34,453 nt of DNA from Rubellimicrobium sp. (GCA_019454835.1 JACFNP010000038.1:1-34453), one strand, 5' to 3'. Shown: positions 23,059 through 31,150, numbered from the stretch's first letter. The notes: generated by a model from the sequence alone, not told the origin. A program made the numbers and translations.

Positions 23059-23086
23059 GGCCCCTGACACGTCAAAGGACCGACCC

Positions 23087-24391
23087 ATGACCGACCTGAC
23101 CCCGCGCGAGATCGTCTCGGAGCTTGACCGCTTCATCATCGGCCAGCGCGAGGCCAAGCGGGCCGTGGCGGTCGCCCTGCGCAACCGCTGGCGGCGCAAG
23201 CGGCTCGCCCCGGAAATGCGCGAGGAGGTCTACCCCAAGAACATCCTGATGATCGGCCCGACCGGCGTGGGCAAGACCGAGATCAGCCGCCGCCTGGCGC
23301 GGCTGGCCAAGGCGCCCTTCATCAAGGTCGAGGCCACGAAATTCACCGAGGTCGGCTATGTCGGCCGCGACGTGGAACAGATCGTGCGCGATCTGGTCGA
23401 CATCGCCATCGGCCAGACCCGCAGCGCGATGCGCGAGGATGTGAAGGCGCGCGCCTGGGCCGCCGCCGAGGACCGCGTCATCGCCGCCGTGGCCGGAACC
23501 GACGCGCGCGAGGCCACGCGCGAGATGTTCCGCCGCAAGCTGAAGGCGGGCGAACTGGATGACACCGTGATCGAACTCGAGGTCGCGGATACGTCGAACC
23601 CGATGGGGTTTGAAATTCCCGGCCAGCCCGGCGCGATGGGCGGCATGATGAATCTGGGCGACATCTTCGGCAAGGCCTTCGGCCAGCGCCGCACCCGCAA
23701 GCGCATGACCGTCGCCGAAAGCCATGACCTGCTGATCGCCGAAGAGGCCGACAAGCTGCTCGACGACGAGGCCGTGACCCGCGCCGCGCTGGAAGCGGTG
23801 CAGGAAAACGGCATCGTGTTCCTGGACGAGATCGACAAGATCTGCGCCCGTTCGGACGCGCGCGGCGCCGATGTCAGCCGCGAGGGCGTGCAGCGCGACC
23901 TGCTGCCTTTGATCGAGGGCACCACCGTCAGCACGAAACACGGGCCGGTGCAGACCGACCACATCCTGTTCATCGCCTCGGGCGCGTTCCATGTGGCGAA
24001 ACCCTCGGACCTGCTGCCCGAACTGCAGGGGCGGCTGCCGATCCGGGTGGAACTCGGGCCGCTGCACGAAGAGGATTTCGTCCGCATCCTGACCGAGACC
24101 GAAAACGCCCTGACCCGGCAATATGTGGCGCTGATGGCGACCGAGAATGTGACGGTGCGCTTTACCGACGACGGGGTGGCCGCGCTGGCGCGGATCGCCG
24201 CCGAGGTGAACCGCACCGTGGAAAACATCGGCGCGCGGCGGCTGCTGACCGTGATGGAGCGGGTGTTCGAGGAATTGTCCTTCGCCGCCCCCGACCGCGC
24301 GGGCGCCGAGGTGGTGGTCGATGCGGCGATGGTGGAACGTGAACTGGGCGAACTGGCGCGCTCGGCGGACCTCAGCCGTTATGTGCTGTAG
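23087..24391 (+). CDS. hslU: ATP-dependent protease ATPase subunit HslU
   Basis: HslU is the AAA+ unfoldase of the HslUV protease. The 434-residue product starts [20 protein letters not shown] and has Walker [16 protein letters not shown] near 56-70 and the pore loop [11 protein letters not shown] near 87. An I-domain covers about 110-230. Walker [11 protein letters not shown] is near 243, a sensor region [27 protein letters not shown] follows near 301, and the C-terminal RYVL docks into HslV. A longer in-frame opening to 22757 crosses the toxin operon promoter and is not real. AAGGA lies 7 nt before the ATG. Confidence 0.97.
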   Translation: MTDLTPREIVSELDRFIIGQREAKRAVAVALRNRWRRKRLAPEMREEVYPKNILMIGPTGVGKTEISRRLARLAKAPFIKVEATKFTEVGYVGRDVEQIVRDLVDIAIGQTRSAMREDVKARAWAAAEDRVIAAVAGTDAREATREMFRRKLKAGELDDTVIELEVADTSNPMGFEIPGQPGAMGGMMNLGDIFGKAFGQRRTRKRMTVAESHDLLIAEEADKLLDDEAVTRAALEAVQENGIVFLDEIDKICARSDARGADVSREGVQRDLLPLIEGTTVSTKHGPVQTDHILFIASGAFHVAKPSDLLPELQGRLPIRVELGPLHEEDFVRILTETENALTRQYVALMATENVTVRFTDDGVAALARIAAEVNRTVENIGARRLLTVMERVFEELSFAAPDRAGAEVVVDAAMVERELGELARSADLSRYVL

Positions 24392-24412
24392 CGGGTGAGG
24401 GCGCTTTATTCG

Positions 24413-24501
24413 CGTCATTGCGAGGAGGCGGAGCCGACGAAGCAACCTCGATGTTGTGTGTGAGCGGTCGGGGTTGCTTCGCCTGTCGGCTCGCAATGAC
24501 G
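24413..24501. repeat. GTCATTGCGAGG palindromic repeat, single copy
   Basis: One copy between the converging hslU and Smr genes. It has the GAGCGGTCG loop and a right arm with an extra CTGTC (CTTCGCCTGTCGGCTCGCAATGAC). Confidence 0.9.
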
Positions 24502-24521
24502 CACGTGCGGGGTGCCGCCCC

Positions 24522-25115
24522 TCACCGCCGCCGCAGATAGACATACAGCGCGCCCTCGCCGCCGTGGCTTTGGTGGGCGGTCGTCACGTCCAGCACCAGT
24601 GCATCGAGCGGCGGCAGGGTCAGCCAGTCGGGCACTTGTTCACGCAGCAGGCCGCGTTCGGGTGGCAGCGGACCGGCCTCGCGCGGGCGGCCCTTGCCGG
24701 TGATGACCAGCACCAGCCGGTGCCCGGCGGCGCGTCCCGACAGGACAAAGCCGATCAGCGCCCGATGCGCCTGCGCCAGCGTCATGCCGTGCAGGTCGAT
24801 GCGCGAGTCCGGCGTCAGGCGGCCCTTGCGCATCCGCCCGTGGGTGCGGGCGTCCATGCGCGGCGGCTTGCGCGGCGCGGGCAGCGCAAGGGCAGGGGTC
24901 GCGGCGCTGCCCCGCCCGGCCCGTTCGCCGATGTGAAATGCCGGGATCGGCGGCGGCGGGTCGTGGCGGAGTTCCGGGGCTGATGCAGGTCGCGGCGCCG
25001 GTTGCGGCGGCGGCGCGGGCAGGGGGGCGCGCGGGTGGCGGTGCATCGGTTCGGCGCTGCGGGCGACCTGTTCCCACAGGGCGCGTTCGTCGGGTGAAAG
25101 GTGGCGGCGGCGCAT
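24522..25115 (-). CDS. Smr/MutS-like domain protein
   Basis: This 197-residue protein has a basic N-terminus (MRRRHLSPDERALWEQVARSAEP), a long Pro/Ala-rich disordered stretch (about 28-95) and a C-terminal Smr domain. The domain shows DSRIDLHGMTLAQAHRAL near 105-121 and VLVITGKGRP near 138. Stand-alone Smr domains are nucleic-acid nicking or binding modules; E. coli SmrB acts on collided ribosomes, but this protein's role is not known. Start overlaps the mltA stop (TGATG), so it is the last gene of timA-mltA-smr. Confidence 0.88.
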   Translation of the reverse strand: MRRRHLSPDERALWEQVARSAEPMHRHPRAPLPAPPPQPAPRPASAPELRHDPPPPIPAFHIGERAGRGSAATPALALPAPRKPPRMDARTHGRMRKGRLTPDSRIDLHGMTLAQAHRALIGFVLSGRAAGHRLVLVITGKGRPREAGPLPPERGLLREQVPDWLTLPPLDALVLDVTTAHQSHGGEGALYVYLRRR

Positions 25116-25987
25116 CAGACGGCCCCCGGCCGCAGCACCGCAAGCCGCCCGCCCGCGCGCTGGCGCCCGGCGCGGCGGCCTGCCGCCTCGCCGGTGCCGA
25201 AGAAGATGTCCGCTCGCTGCGCCCCCCTGATCGCGCCGCCGGTGTCCTGCGCGACCATGAGCCGCCGGAACGGGGTGCCGTCGGTCTCGGTCTCGACCAG
25301 CACCGGCGCGCCAAGCGGCACATGCGCCGGATCGACGGCCAGCGACACCAGCGCGCCCAGCGGCACGCCTGCGGTGCCTATGGGGCCGTCGTCGGGGGCA
25401 AGGCCCGCGACCACGCGGAAATAGACCCATGACGGGTTGAGCGCGAGAATCCCGTCGGTCCGGTCGGGATGGGCGGCAAACCAGGCGCGCATCGCCCCGG
25501 CGCTTATCCTGTCCGCCGCGATCAGGCCGCGCGCCACCATCTCGCGGCCCAGCGAGACATAGCGCGCGCCGTTCTGCCCGGCATAGCCCACCCGCAGCGT
25601 GCCGCCGCCGGGCAGGCGCAGGCGGCCGGAACCCTGCACCTGCAGGAAGAACAGCGCGACCGGATCGGCAAGCCAGGCGATTTCCAGCCCCTGCCCGGAC
25701 AGCGCGCCGCCAAGGATCGCCGCGCGCGTCAGGTGCGGATCGGGCGGCAGCGCATAGATCGGATGGGCAAAGCCCGCCTCGGGCGCCAGCCGGGCGTCGA
25801 TCTCGGGTTCGTAATAGCCGGTGAAAAGCGAAGCTCCGCCGTCGTCGGGCACCGAGGCGCGAAACGCCGTGCGGAAGAAATCCGCCGCCGCCTGTCCCGG
25901 TGCGGGTTCAGGCCAGCCTGCGGGCCGCGAGCGCAGATAGGCGGCAAGCGCCGCCTGTGCCTCGGGTTCGGGCGGATCGCTCAGCAT
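25115..25987 (-). CDS. mltA: MltA-type murein lytic transglycosylase
   Basis: MltA cleaves the MurNAc-GlcNAc bond of peptidoglycan and leaves a 1,6-anhydro end. The 290-residue protein has LFTGYYEPEIDARL near 54-67, GLEIAWLADPVALFFLQVQGSGRLRLPGG near 99-127, NPSWVYFR near 183 and the C-terminal 3D (Asp-rich barrel) domain with LVAQDTGGAIRGAQRADIFFGTG, including the catalytic-type Asp. No signal peptide or lipobox is visible: the nearest in-frame stop is directly upstream (it is the timA stop), so the N-terminus cannot be longer. A GTG one codon earlier (25990) is the only other start. How it is exported is unclear. Confidence 0.9.
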   Translation of the reverse strand: MLSDPPEPEAQAALAAYLRSRPAGWPEPAPGQAAADFFRTAFRASVPDDGGASLFTGYYEPEIDARLAPEAGFAHPIYALPPDPHLTRAAILGGALSGQGLEIAWLADPVALFFLQVQGSGRLRLPGGGTLRVGYAGQNGARYVSLGREMVARGLIAADRISAGAMRAWFAAHPDRTDGILALNPSWVYFRVVAGLAPDDGPIGTAGVPLGALVSLAVDPAHVPLGAPVLVETETDGTPFRRLMVAQDTGGAIRGAQRADIFFGTGEAAGRRAGRQRAGGRLAVLRPGAV

Positions 25988-26005
25988 CACGCGCGGGCCA
26001 CCGCG

Positions 26006-26668
26006 TCACTCGCCGGTGGCGACCAGCGACCAGTTGGGGTTGTCCGATCCCATCGTGCGGCCAAAGGTCCAGACATCGCGCTGACGGCGCAATTCGCCTG
26101 CGCCGCCCTCGATCACCTCGCCCTGGGCGTTGCGGACCACGCGGGTCATCTCGCCGGTGAAGACGATGGCAAGCTCTGCCTCGCGCGTGTTGGCGTCGAA
26201 TTCGGCGTCGCGGAGCTGCAGCGACGAGATGCCCTGGAACTGGGCCTCGACCTTGTTGCCCTGGGCGTTGCGCGCCGCGATGGCGTCGGTCAGCGTCGCG
26301 GCCACGTCGGGGGCCAGCCAGCCGCGCACCTCGTCGATATTGCCGTTCTCGAAGGCCATGAGGATCGCCTCATAGGCGGCGCGGGCACCGATCAGGAAAT
26401 CGTGAACCCGGAACGACGGCTCGACGCGCTTCATGTCGGCCAGCGCCCTGGCCGCCGGGCTGCCTTCGGGGACGTTGTCCACGATGTCGCGGTCGGGGCC
26501 GCCCTCGATCACCTTGAGATCGCGGGCGCTGGCGCGTGCATGTTCGACCGGCTTCGCCTCGGGCGGCTTTTCAAACCCGTCGCGGGTGCCAAGCACCGAG
26601 CGCAGCCGCAGGATCAGGAAAATCGCGATCCCGGCGAGGACGAGAAGCTGGATGATGGGCGAGTTCAT
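26006..26668 (-). CDS. Tim44/TimA-domain membrane-anchored protein
   Basis: The 220-residue protein begins with one membrane anchor (IIQLLVLAGIAIFLILRLRSVLG, residues 4-26). A charged linker follows, then a Tim44-like domain from about 75 (FRVHDFLIGARAAYEAILMAFENGNIDEVRGWL ... FGRTMGSDNPNWSLVATGE). Alphaproteobacterial relatives of mitochondrial Tim44 are cytoplasm-facing adaptors of the inner membrane. It is divergent from fxsA and heads the timA-mltA-smr operon; nearby secB fits a protein-export or envelope context. Exact role is not known. Confidence 0.88.
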   Translation of the reverse strand: MNSPIIQLLVLAGIAIFLILRLRSVLGTRDGFEKPPEAKPVEHARASARDLKVIEGGPDRDIVDNVPEGSPAARALADMKRVEPSFRVHDFLIGARAAYEAILMAFENGNIDEVRGWLAPDVAATLTDAIAARNAQGNKVEAQFQGISSLQLRDAEFDANTREAELAIVFTGEMTRVVRNAQGEVIEGGAGELRRQRDVWTFGRTMGSDNPNWSLVATGE

Positions 26669-26689
26669 GCTGTCCTCTTGGCCGCGCGC

Positions 26690-26713
26690 AGCGGAACGGG
26701 TTCGCATTCCGCT
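26690..26713. promoter_or_regulatory. inverted repeat in the timA/fxsA divergent gap
   Basis: AGCGGAA (26690-26696) and TTCCGCT (26707-26713) are perfect inverted 7-mers with 10 bp between. They lie in the 118-bp gap that must hold both promoters. It may be an operator; no known regulator's motif is recognised. Confidence 0.3.
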
Positions 26714-26786
26714 CCGGTCCTGCCTATGTAGGAGAGCCGCTGTCACAAGTCCACCGGGCGACACCGTTTCGAGAGGAGGATTGCGC

Positions 26787-27251
26787 ATGATACGCCTGAT
26801 TTTCATTGGCACGATCCTCGTCGAGATCGTCCTTTTCGTGCAGATCGGCGGCCTGGTCGGGGCGGGCGCCACGGTGGCGCTGGTCGTGCTGTCGGCGCTG
26901 GCCGGAAGCCTGCTGCTGCGGCGCGGCGGTGCCGGGGCGATCGCGCGCGCCCGGCAGGCGCTGGAATCGGGGCGCGATCCCGGTGACGACATGGTGGACG
27001 GCGCGCTGCTGCTCATGGCGGCGATCCTGCTGATCGTGCCGGGGTTCGCGACATCGGCGCTTGGCCTGCTGCTGCTCGTGCCGGGGCTGCGGGCGATCAT
27101 CGGGCGCCGGATCCGGCAGCACTGGACCGCCGTGACCCCGGCGGCGCCGCTGCGCACCGGGCGCGAACAGGTGATCGAGGGCGAATTCGTCGACGTGACC
27201 CGGTGCGCGGACGACGGGCCGCGCAGGCCCTCGGGCTGGACCGGGCATTGA
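26787..27251 (+). CDS. fxsA: FxsA family membrane protein
   Basis: The 154-residue protein has three or four hydrophobic segments (about 3-22, 26-45, 73-90 and 89-103). A cytoplasmic loop RRGGAGAIARARQALESGRDPGDDMVDG lies between the second and third, the typical FxsA pattern. FxsA is a cytoplasmic membrane protein known in E. coli for relieving F-plasmid exclusion of phage T7; its normal job is not known. GAGGAGGA gives a good ribosome-binding site. It is followed 60 bp later by secB. Confidence 0.9.
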   Translation: MIRLIFIGTILVEIVLFVQIGGLVGAGATVALVVLSALAGSLLLRRGGAGAIARARQALESGRDPGDDMVDGALLLMAAILLIVPGFATSALGLLLLVPGLRAIIGRRIRQHWTAVTPAAPLRTGREQVIEGEFVDVTRCADDGPRRPSGWTGH

Positions 27252-27314
27252 CGGCGGTTGAGAACCCCCGGCCCCGGTGCTAGAGGCCGTCCAGCGGCAC
27301 AGAAGGAAGTGATG

Positions 27315-27851
27315 ATGACCGACACGCCCGATCCGACCAGCCCCGCCACGCCTGCGCCCGCACCCGGTGCCGCGGCGGCGCCCAAGGTGACGATGCGGGT
27401 CATCGGCCAGTATATCCGCGACCTGTCGTTCGAGAACGTGCTGATGCAGAAGGGCCTGACCGGCGAGTTGCAGCCCGAGATCTCGGTGCAGGTGAACCTC
27501 GATGCGCGCAAGCGCCCGGTCGAGCACCAGTTCGAGGTCATCACCAAGCTGACCGTGACCAACAAGGCCAAGGGAACGGAATCGGTGCTGTTCCTGCTGG
27601 AGCTGGAATATGCCGGGATCTTTCAGGTCGAGGGCCTGACCGACGAACAGTTGCATCCCTATCTGATGATCGAATGCCCGCGCGTGACCTTCCCCTTCAT
27701 GCGCCGGATCGTCAGCGACGTGACGCGCGACGGGGGCTTCCCGCCGCTGAACGTCGACATGATCGACTTCATGCAGATCTACCGCGCCGAAATCACCCGC
27801 CGCCTGCAGGCCAAACAGGCCGCCGAAACCGCGCCGGTCGGCAACGCCTGA
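27315..27851 (+). CDS. secB: protein-export chaperone SecB
   Basis: SecB is a tetrameric cytosolic chaperone that keeps preproteins unfolded and hands them to SecA. After a Pro/Ala-rich N-terminus the 178-residue protein has QYIRDLSFENV near 31-41, the acidic LLELEYAGIFQVEGL near 96-110 that contacts SecA, ECPRVTFPFMRRIVSDVTRDGGFPPLNVDMIDF near 122-155 and a helical tail. ATG 27315 is 7 nt from AAGGA; ATG 27312 is equally in frame. It converges on mntR across three repeats. Confidence 0.95.
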   Translation: MTDTPDPTSPATPAPAPGAAAAPKVTMRVIGQYIRDLSFENVLMQKGLTGELQPEISVQVNLDARKRPVEHQFEVITKLTVTNKAKGTESVLFLLELEYAGIFQVEGLTDEQLHPYLMIECPRVTFPFMRRIVSDVTRDGGFPPLNVDMIDFMQIYRAEITRRLQAKQAAETAPVGNA

Positions 27852-27882
27852 GGGCGGGGGTAAGGCTGCGCAATCCACGCCT

Positions 27883-28180
27883 GTCATTGCGAGGCGCAGC
27901 CGAAGCAATCCATGCCGGACAGGTGGATTGCCACGTCGCCTTCGGCTCCTCGCAATGACGGATGGTGGCGGGGGCCGCCGTTTCCCATCGTCATTGCGAG
28001 CCGCAGGCGAAGCAACCCCGACCGCTCACACACAACATCGGGGTTGCCACGTCGCCTTCGGCTCCTCGCAATGACGAAGTGGTGACGGCCCGCCCTTACG
28101 CCCGTCATTGCGAGGCGCAGCCGAAGCAATCCATGCCGGGTGAGCGGGTTGCCGCGTCGGCCTTGCCGCCGCGCAATGAC
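27883..28180. repeat. three GTCATTGCGAGG palindromes, inverted relative to most others
   Basis: Copies are 27883-27960, 27989-28076 and 28103-28180. Here the loops read in the opposite sense (for example GACCGCTCACACACAACATCGG instead of CGATGTTGTGTGTGAGCGGTC). These copies therefore lie in reverse orientation to those before 25 kb. The last copy has diverged (right arm GCCTTGCCGCCGCGCAATGAC). They fill the gap between converging secB and mntR; no gene is seen. Confidence 0.9.
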
Positions 28181-28193
28181 CGGCCCGCGACCG

Positions 28194-28667
28194 CTACCCG
28201 TCCTCGCCCTTCTTCAGGAACGCCGCGAAGGCGCGCAGGCTGGTGTCCGAGACGTGGTGTTCGATCCCCTCGGCATCGGTCTCGGCCACTTCGGCGGGCA
28301 CGCCCAGCGCGCGCAGCACATCGACCACCATGCGGTGGCGGGCGCGGGCGCGGTCGGCCATGGCCTTGCCGTCGTCGGTCAGGAACACGCCGCGATAGGG
28401 GCGCGACACGGCCAGACCCTCGCGCTTCAGCCGCGCGACCGCCTTGGTCGCGGTCGGATGCGCCACGCCCATATGGGCGGCGATCTCGGTGACGCGGGCC
28501 TCGCCCACGGCGGCCAGCAGGTCGTCGATCAGTTCGGTGTAATCCTCGAGCAGGGCCTGCGCCTGCGCCTTGCGCGCCTGATCGAACCGCCGCGAGCGCG
28601 GAGCGGGGTCGGGCGTGGCCTCGTCGGGCCTCGGCTGGGGGGCGTCGTCTGGCATCGGCACGGGCAT
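28194..28667 (-). CDS. mntR: manganese-responsive transcriptional regulator MntR
   Basis: This 157-residue DtxR/MntR-family protein has a winged-helix domain (EARVTEIAAHMGVAHPTATKAVARLKREGLA near 57-87, then PYRGVFLTDDGKAMADRARARH). A metal-sensing dimerisation helix set follows (VDVLRALGVPAEVAETDAEGIEHHVSD near 114-140) with the His/Glu residues typical of MntR. It lacks the SH3-like domain of DtxR, as expected for MntR. In this context it should repress mntH when manganese is plentiful. The start at 28667 is uncertain (ATG 28655 also fits); an 18-bp tandem duplication ends one base upstream of it. No good Shine-Dalgarno is visible. Confidence 0.9.
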   Translation of the reverse strand: MPVPMPDDAPQPRPDEATPDPAPRSRRFDQARKAQAQALLEDYTELIDDLLAAVGEARVTEIAAHMGVAHPTATKAVARLKREGLAVSRPYRGVFLTDDGKAMADRARARHRMVVDVLRALGVPAEVAETDAEGIEHHVSDTSLRAFAAFLKKGEDG

Positions 28668-28668
28668 T

Positions 28669-28704
28669 CGGTCGGGGCAGGTCGGGCGGTCGGGGCAGGT
28701 CGGG
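28669..28704. repeat. 18-bp direct tandem duplication before mntR
   Basis: The unit CGGTCGGGGCAGGTCGGG occurs twice, at 28669-28686 and 28687-28704, immediately upstream of the mntR start codon on the reverse strand. Confidence 0.85.
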
Positions 28705-28716
28705 TGGCAGACTAGG

Positions 28717-28800
28717 GCATTTCGCCGCCCAATGGAACATTTGGCGTCCGAGACAATTCGGCGGAACGGGATGTCACAGCGGGGCCGCTGAACCGGAAGG
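28717..28800. repeat. second repeat family (copy 2), uninterrupted
   Basis: GCATTTCGCCGCCCAATGG, AACATTTGGCGTCCGAGACAAT and the CCGCTGAA-CCG end align in order with the interrupted block at 5809-6075. The palindromic centre (CCAATG-GAA-CATTTGG) is intact, so this is an empty site for the miniature element. The terminator stem of copy 1 is not preserved. Confidence 0.65.
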
Positions 28801-28877
28801 AACGAGCCTCGCGTCAGGGCCGGGGCGGGGCAATCGCACATGCCCCTGCGCGGCGGGCCGCATGTTGCAACGGTGGG

Positions 28878-28957
28878 GCAGCATGACCGGCGCCCGCACC
28901 GGGGGTGGGCGCGGATGCGCCCGCCCTGGGGGGCGGGGCGGGCGCCGGTCGTGCTGC
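28878..28957. repeat. long inverted repeat (20-bp arms) between mntR and mntH
   Basis: The arm at 28878-28897 (GCAGCATGACCGGCGCCCGC) pairs with 28938-28957 at 19 of 20 positions, and the 40-bp centre has its own hairpin GGGCGC-GGAT-GCGCCC (28908-28923). Nothing codes here. It may be a remnant element, a cruciform or an RNA structure. In the rest of 28801-29061 I see only a GGCAATCGCACATGCCC stretch (28829-28845) resembling one at 6828-6843, and no gene. Confidence 0.7.
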
Positions 28958-29061
28958 GCACGACCGAAGGGGAAATCTGCGGGCCGCTCGCTGCATGGTC
29001 AGCAAAGGCGATTGCCCTGAGGGCCGGGGCGGCGGCGGCACAACCTTTTCCTCGCAGCCTG

Positions 29062-29089
29062 TTGACACTCATGTAGCCTTGGCTACATG
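29062..29089 (+). promoter_or_regulatory. mntH promoter with MntR-type operator
   Basis: TTGACA (29062-29067), 16 bp, TACATG (29084-29089). Across the spacer and -10 lies a perfect palindrome CATGTAGCC-TT-GGCTACATG (29070-29089). Its core TAGC-N4-GCTA has the same sequence and spacing as the E. coli MntR box as I recall it. A repressor bound here would block the promoter. Transcription should start near 29096. Confidence 0.75.
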
Positions 29090-29122
29090 AACGAGCCAGA
29101 TGCACGGCAAGCGATTCACCCG

Positions 29123-30418
29123 ATGTCCCTGACCAACCCGCCCGACCTGACCGCCCGCACCCGCGCCGGGCTGGCCGAAGCCCTTGCCGGGCGCGGCGGC
29201 AGGCGTTCGTTCCTGCTGTTCGTCGGCCCGGCGCTGATCGCCTCGATCGCCTATGTCGATCCGGGCAATTACGCGACAAACATCCAGGCAGGTGCGCGCT
29301 ATGGCTATGCGCTGCTGTGGGTGGTGCTGGTGGCGAATCTGGTCGCCATGCTGTTCCAGGCGCTCTCGGCGCGGCTGGGCATCGCCACGGGCCGCAACCT
29401 TGCCGAACTATGCCGCGACCATCTGCCGCGCCCGCTGGTCTGGGCGATGTGGGTAGTGTCCGAACTCGCGGCGATGGCGACCGATCTCGCCGAGTTTCTG
29501 GGCGGGGCCATCGGCCTGTCGCTGCTGTTCTCGCTGCCGCTCTTCTGGGGCATGGTGGTGACCGCCGTGGTTACCTATGCGCTGCTGATGCTGGAAGGGC
29601 GCGGATTCAGGCCGATGGAGCTGCTGGTCGGCGCCTTCGTCGGCATCATCAGCCTGTGCTATCTGCTGGAGCTGTTCATCGCCCCGGTCGACTGGTCCGA
29701 AGCGGTGCAGGGGATCATCTCGCCCGCGCTGCCCGATGCGGCGGCGCTGACCATCGCGGTCGGCATCATCGGCGCGACCATCATGCCGCATGCGATCTTC
29801 CTGCACTCCGGCCTGACCCAGAACCGCCTGCCGGGGGCCAGTGTCGCGCAGAAGCGCCGTCTCGTGCGGTTTTCCAACATCGAGGTGGTGGTGGCGCTGG
29901 CGCTGGCGGGGGCGGTGAACATGGCCATGGTGCTGATGGCGGCGGCGGCCTTCCATCAGGGCCACCCCGAAGTGGCCGAGATCGAGACCGCCTATCATTC
30001 CTTGACGCCGATCCTCGGCGGTGCGGCGGCAACGGCGTTCCTGGTGTCGCTGATCGCCTCGGGGGTCTCGAGTTCGGTCGTCGGCACGATGGCCGGGCAG
30101 ATGATCATGCAGGGCTTCCTGCACATGCATATCCCGGTCTGGCTGCGCCGCCTCGTCACCATGCTGCCCGCCTTCGTGGTGGTCGGCCTTGGCGTCAATG
30201 CAACGCAGGCACTGGTGCTGAGCCAGGTCGCGCTGTCCATTGCCCTGCCGGTGCCGATGCTGGCGCTGCTGTGGTTCGTCTCGCGCCGCGCGGTGATGGG
30301 CGAATTCGTGCCCGCCCTGCCGCTGCGGGCACTGGCCGGGCTGGGCGCGGTGGTGGTGCTGGCGCTGAACCTCGTGCTGCTGGCCGAGGCCGCGGGCTGG
30401 GTGGCGCTGGAGATGTGA
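29123..30418 (+). CDS. mntH: Nramp-family manganese transporter MntH
   Basis: This proton-coupled Mn2+ importer of the inner membrane has 11 or so membrane segments over 431 residues. The metal-binding TM1 motif is DPGN at 46-49 (SIAYVDPGNYATNIQAG), and TM6 has the MPH motif at 221-223 (GATIMPHAIFLHSG). ATG 29123 (MSLTNPPDLTART) matches the usual family N-terminus. The ATG at 29087, 12 codons earlier, lies inside the promoter -10/operator palindrome and would be upstream of the transcript start, so I reject it, although neither ATG has a clear Shine-Dalgarno. It ends 3 nt before the converging dnaQ stop. Confidence 0.93.
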   Translation: MSLTNPPDLTARTRAGLAEALAGRGGRRSFLLFVGPALIASIAYVDPGNYATNIQAGARYGYALLWVVLVANLVAMLFQALSARLGIATGRNLAELCRDHLPRPLVWAMWVVSELAAMATDLAEFLGGAIGLSLLFSLPLFWGMVVTAVVTYALLMLEGRGFRPMELLVGAFVGIISLCYLLELFIAPVDWSEAVQGIISPALPDAAALTIAVGIIGATIMPHAIFLHSGLTQNRLPGASVAQKRRLVRFSNIEVVVALALAGAVNMAMVLMAAAAFHQGHPEVAEIETAYHSLTPILGGAAATAFLVSLIASGVSSSVVGTMAGQMIMQGFLHMHIPVWLRRLVTMLPAFVVVGLGVNATQALVLSQVALSIALPVPMLALLWFVSRRAVMGEFVPALPLRALAGLGAVVVLALNLVLLAEAAGWVALEM

Positions 30419-30421
30419 GGG

Positions 30422-31150
30422 CTACCCCCCGCGCCCCCACAGCGCGCCGTCGCCCATTGCCGCCACGAATTCCGCGTGCGCCGCGCGTTCGGCTTCGGTG
30501 ATCCGGGGCGGCAGCGGGTGCGGGCGCGGGCCGTGCTGGGCGGGGCCGGTGGTGGCGCCGCTGCGGGCGGTGGCCGTGCCCGACAGGCCGAAGTCGGGCT
30601 GCCTGCCGCCGATCAGTTCCAGATAGACCTCGGCCAGGATTTCCGCGTCCAGCAGCGCGCCGTGCAGGGTGCGCGCCGAATTGTCGATGCCGAAGCGGCG
30701 GCAGAGCGCATCGAGGCTGGCGGGCGACCCCGGAAAGCGGCTGCGGGCGATCAGCAGCGTGTCGATGGCGCGGCGATCAGGCAATGCGGGCAGCGACAGG
30801 CGGGCGAGTTCGGCGTTCAGGAACCGCATGTCGAAGGCAGCGTTGTGGATGACCAGTTTTGCATCGCCGACGAAATCCAGAAACGCCTGCCCGACGGCGG
30901 CAAACAGCGGCTTGTCGCCCAGCGTGATCTCGCCGGGCCTCACCGTGCGCGGCGGCACCAGCAGGTCGGCGCCCAGACCGTGAACGCCGAAGGCGCCCTC
31001 GGGCATGTCGCGCGCGGGGTTGATGTAGCGGTGGAACGTGGCGCCGGTGGGCATGTGGTTCACCAGCTCCAGCGCGCCGATCTCGACGATCCGGTCGCCC
31101 TGGTCGGGATCGAACCCGGTGGTTTCCGTGTCCAGCACGATCTCACGCAT
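30422..31150 (-). CDS. dnaQ: DNA polymerase III subunit epsilon
   Basis: This is the proofreading 3'-5' exonuclease of the replicative polymerase. The 242-residue protein shows the DEDDh motifs: Exo [12 protein letters not shown] with Asp7 and Glu9, Exo [18 protein letters not shown] near 100-115, and Exo [22 protein letters not shown] near 158-176 with the catalytic His and Asp. A Pro-rich linker and a short tail ([25 protein letters not shown]) follow; the tail would bind the polymerase subunit. ATG 31150 follows a GGGGGG run and overlaps the coaE 3' end by 8 nt. Confidence 0.95.
   Translation of the reverse strand: MREIVLDTETTGFDPDQGDRIVEIGALELVNHMPTGATFHRYINPARDMPEGAFGVHGLGADLLVPPRTVRPGEITLGDKPLFAAVGQAFLDFVGDAKLVIHNAAFDMRFLNAELARLSLPALPDRRAIDTLLIARSRFPGSPASLDALCRRFGIDNSARTLHGALLDAEILAEVYLELIGGRQPDFGLSGTATARSGATTGPAQHGPRPHPLPPRITEAERAAHAEFVAAMGDGALWGRGG

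Noticed and set aside
22757..23086. An N-terminal extension of hslU
   Set aside because: It crosses the toxin gene on the other strand and its promoter; HslU proteins start at the ATG at 23087.
28878..28957. A manganese riboswitch before mntH
   Set aside because: The structure is a simple long inverted repeat without the yybP-ykoY conserved loops, and it lies upstream of the mntH promoter, so it would not be in the mntH transcript.
29087..29122. An N-terminal extension of mntH from ATG 29087
   Set aside because: The ATG is inside the -10/operator palindrome and upstream of the predicted transcript start.
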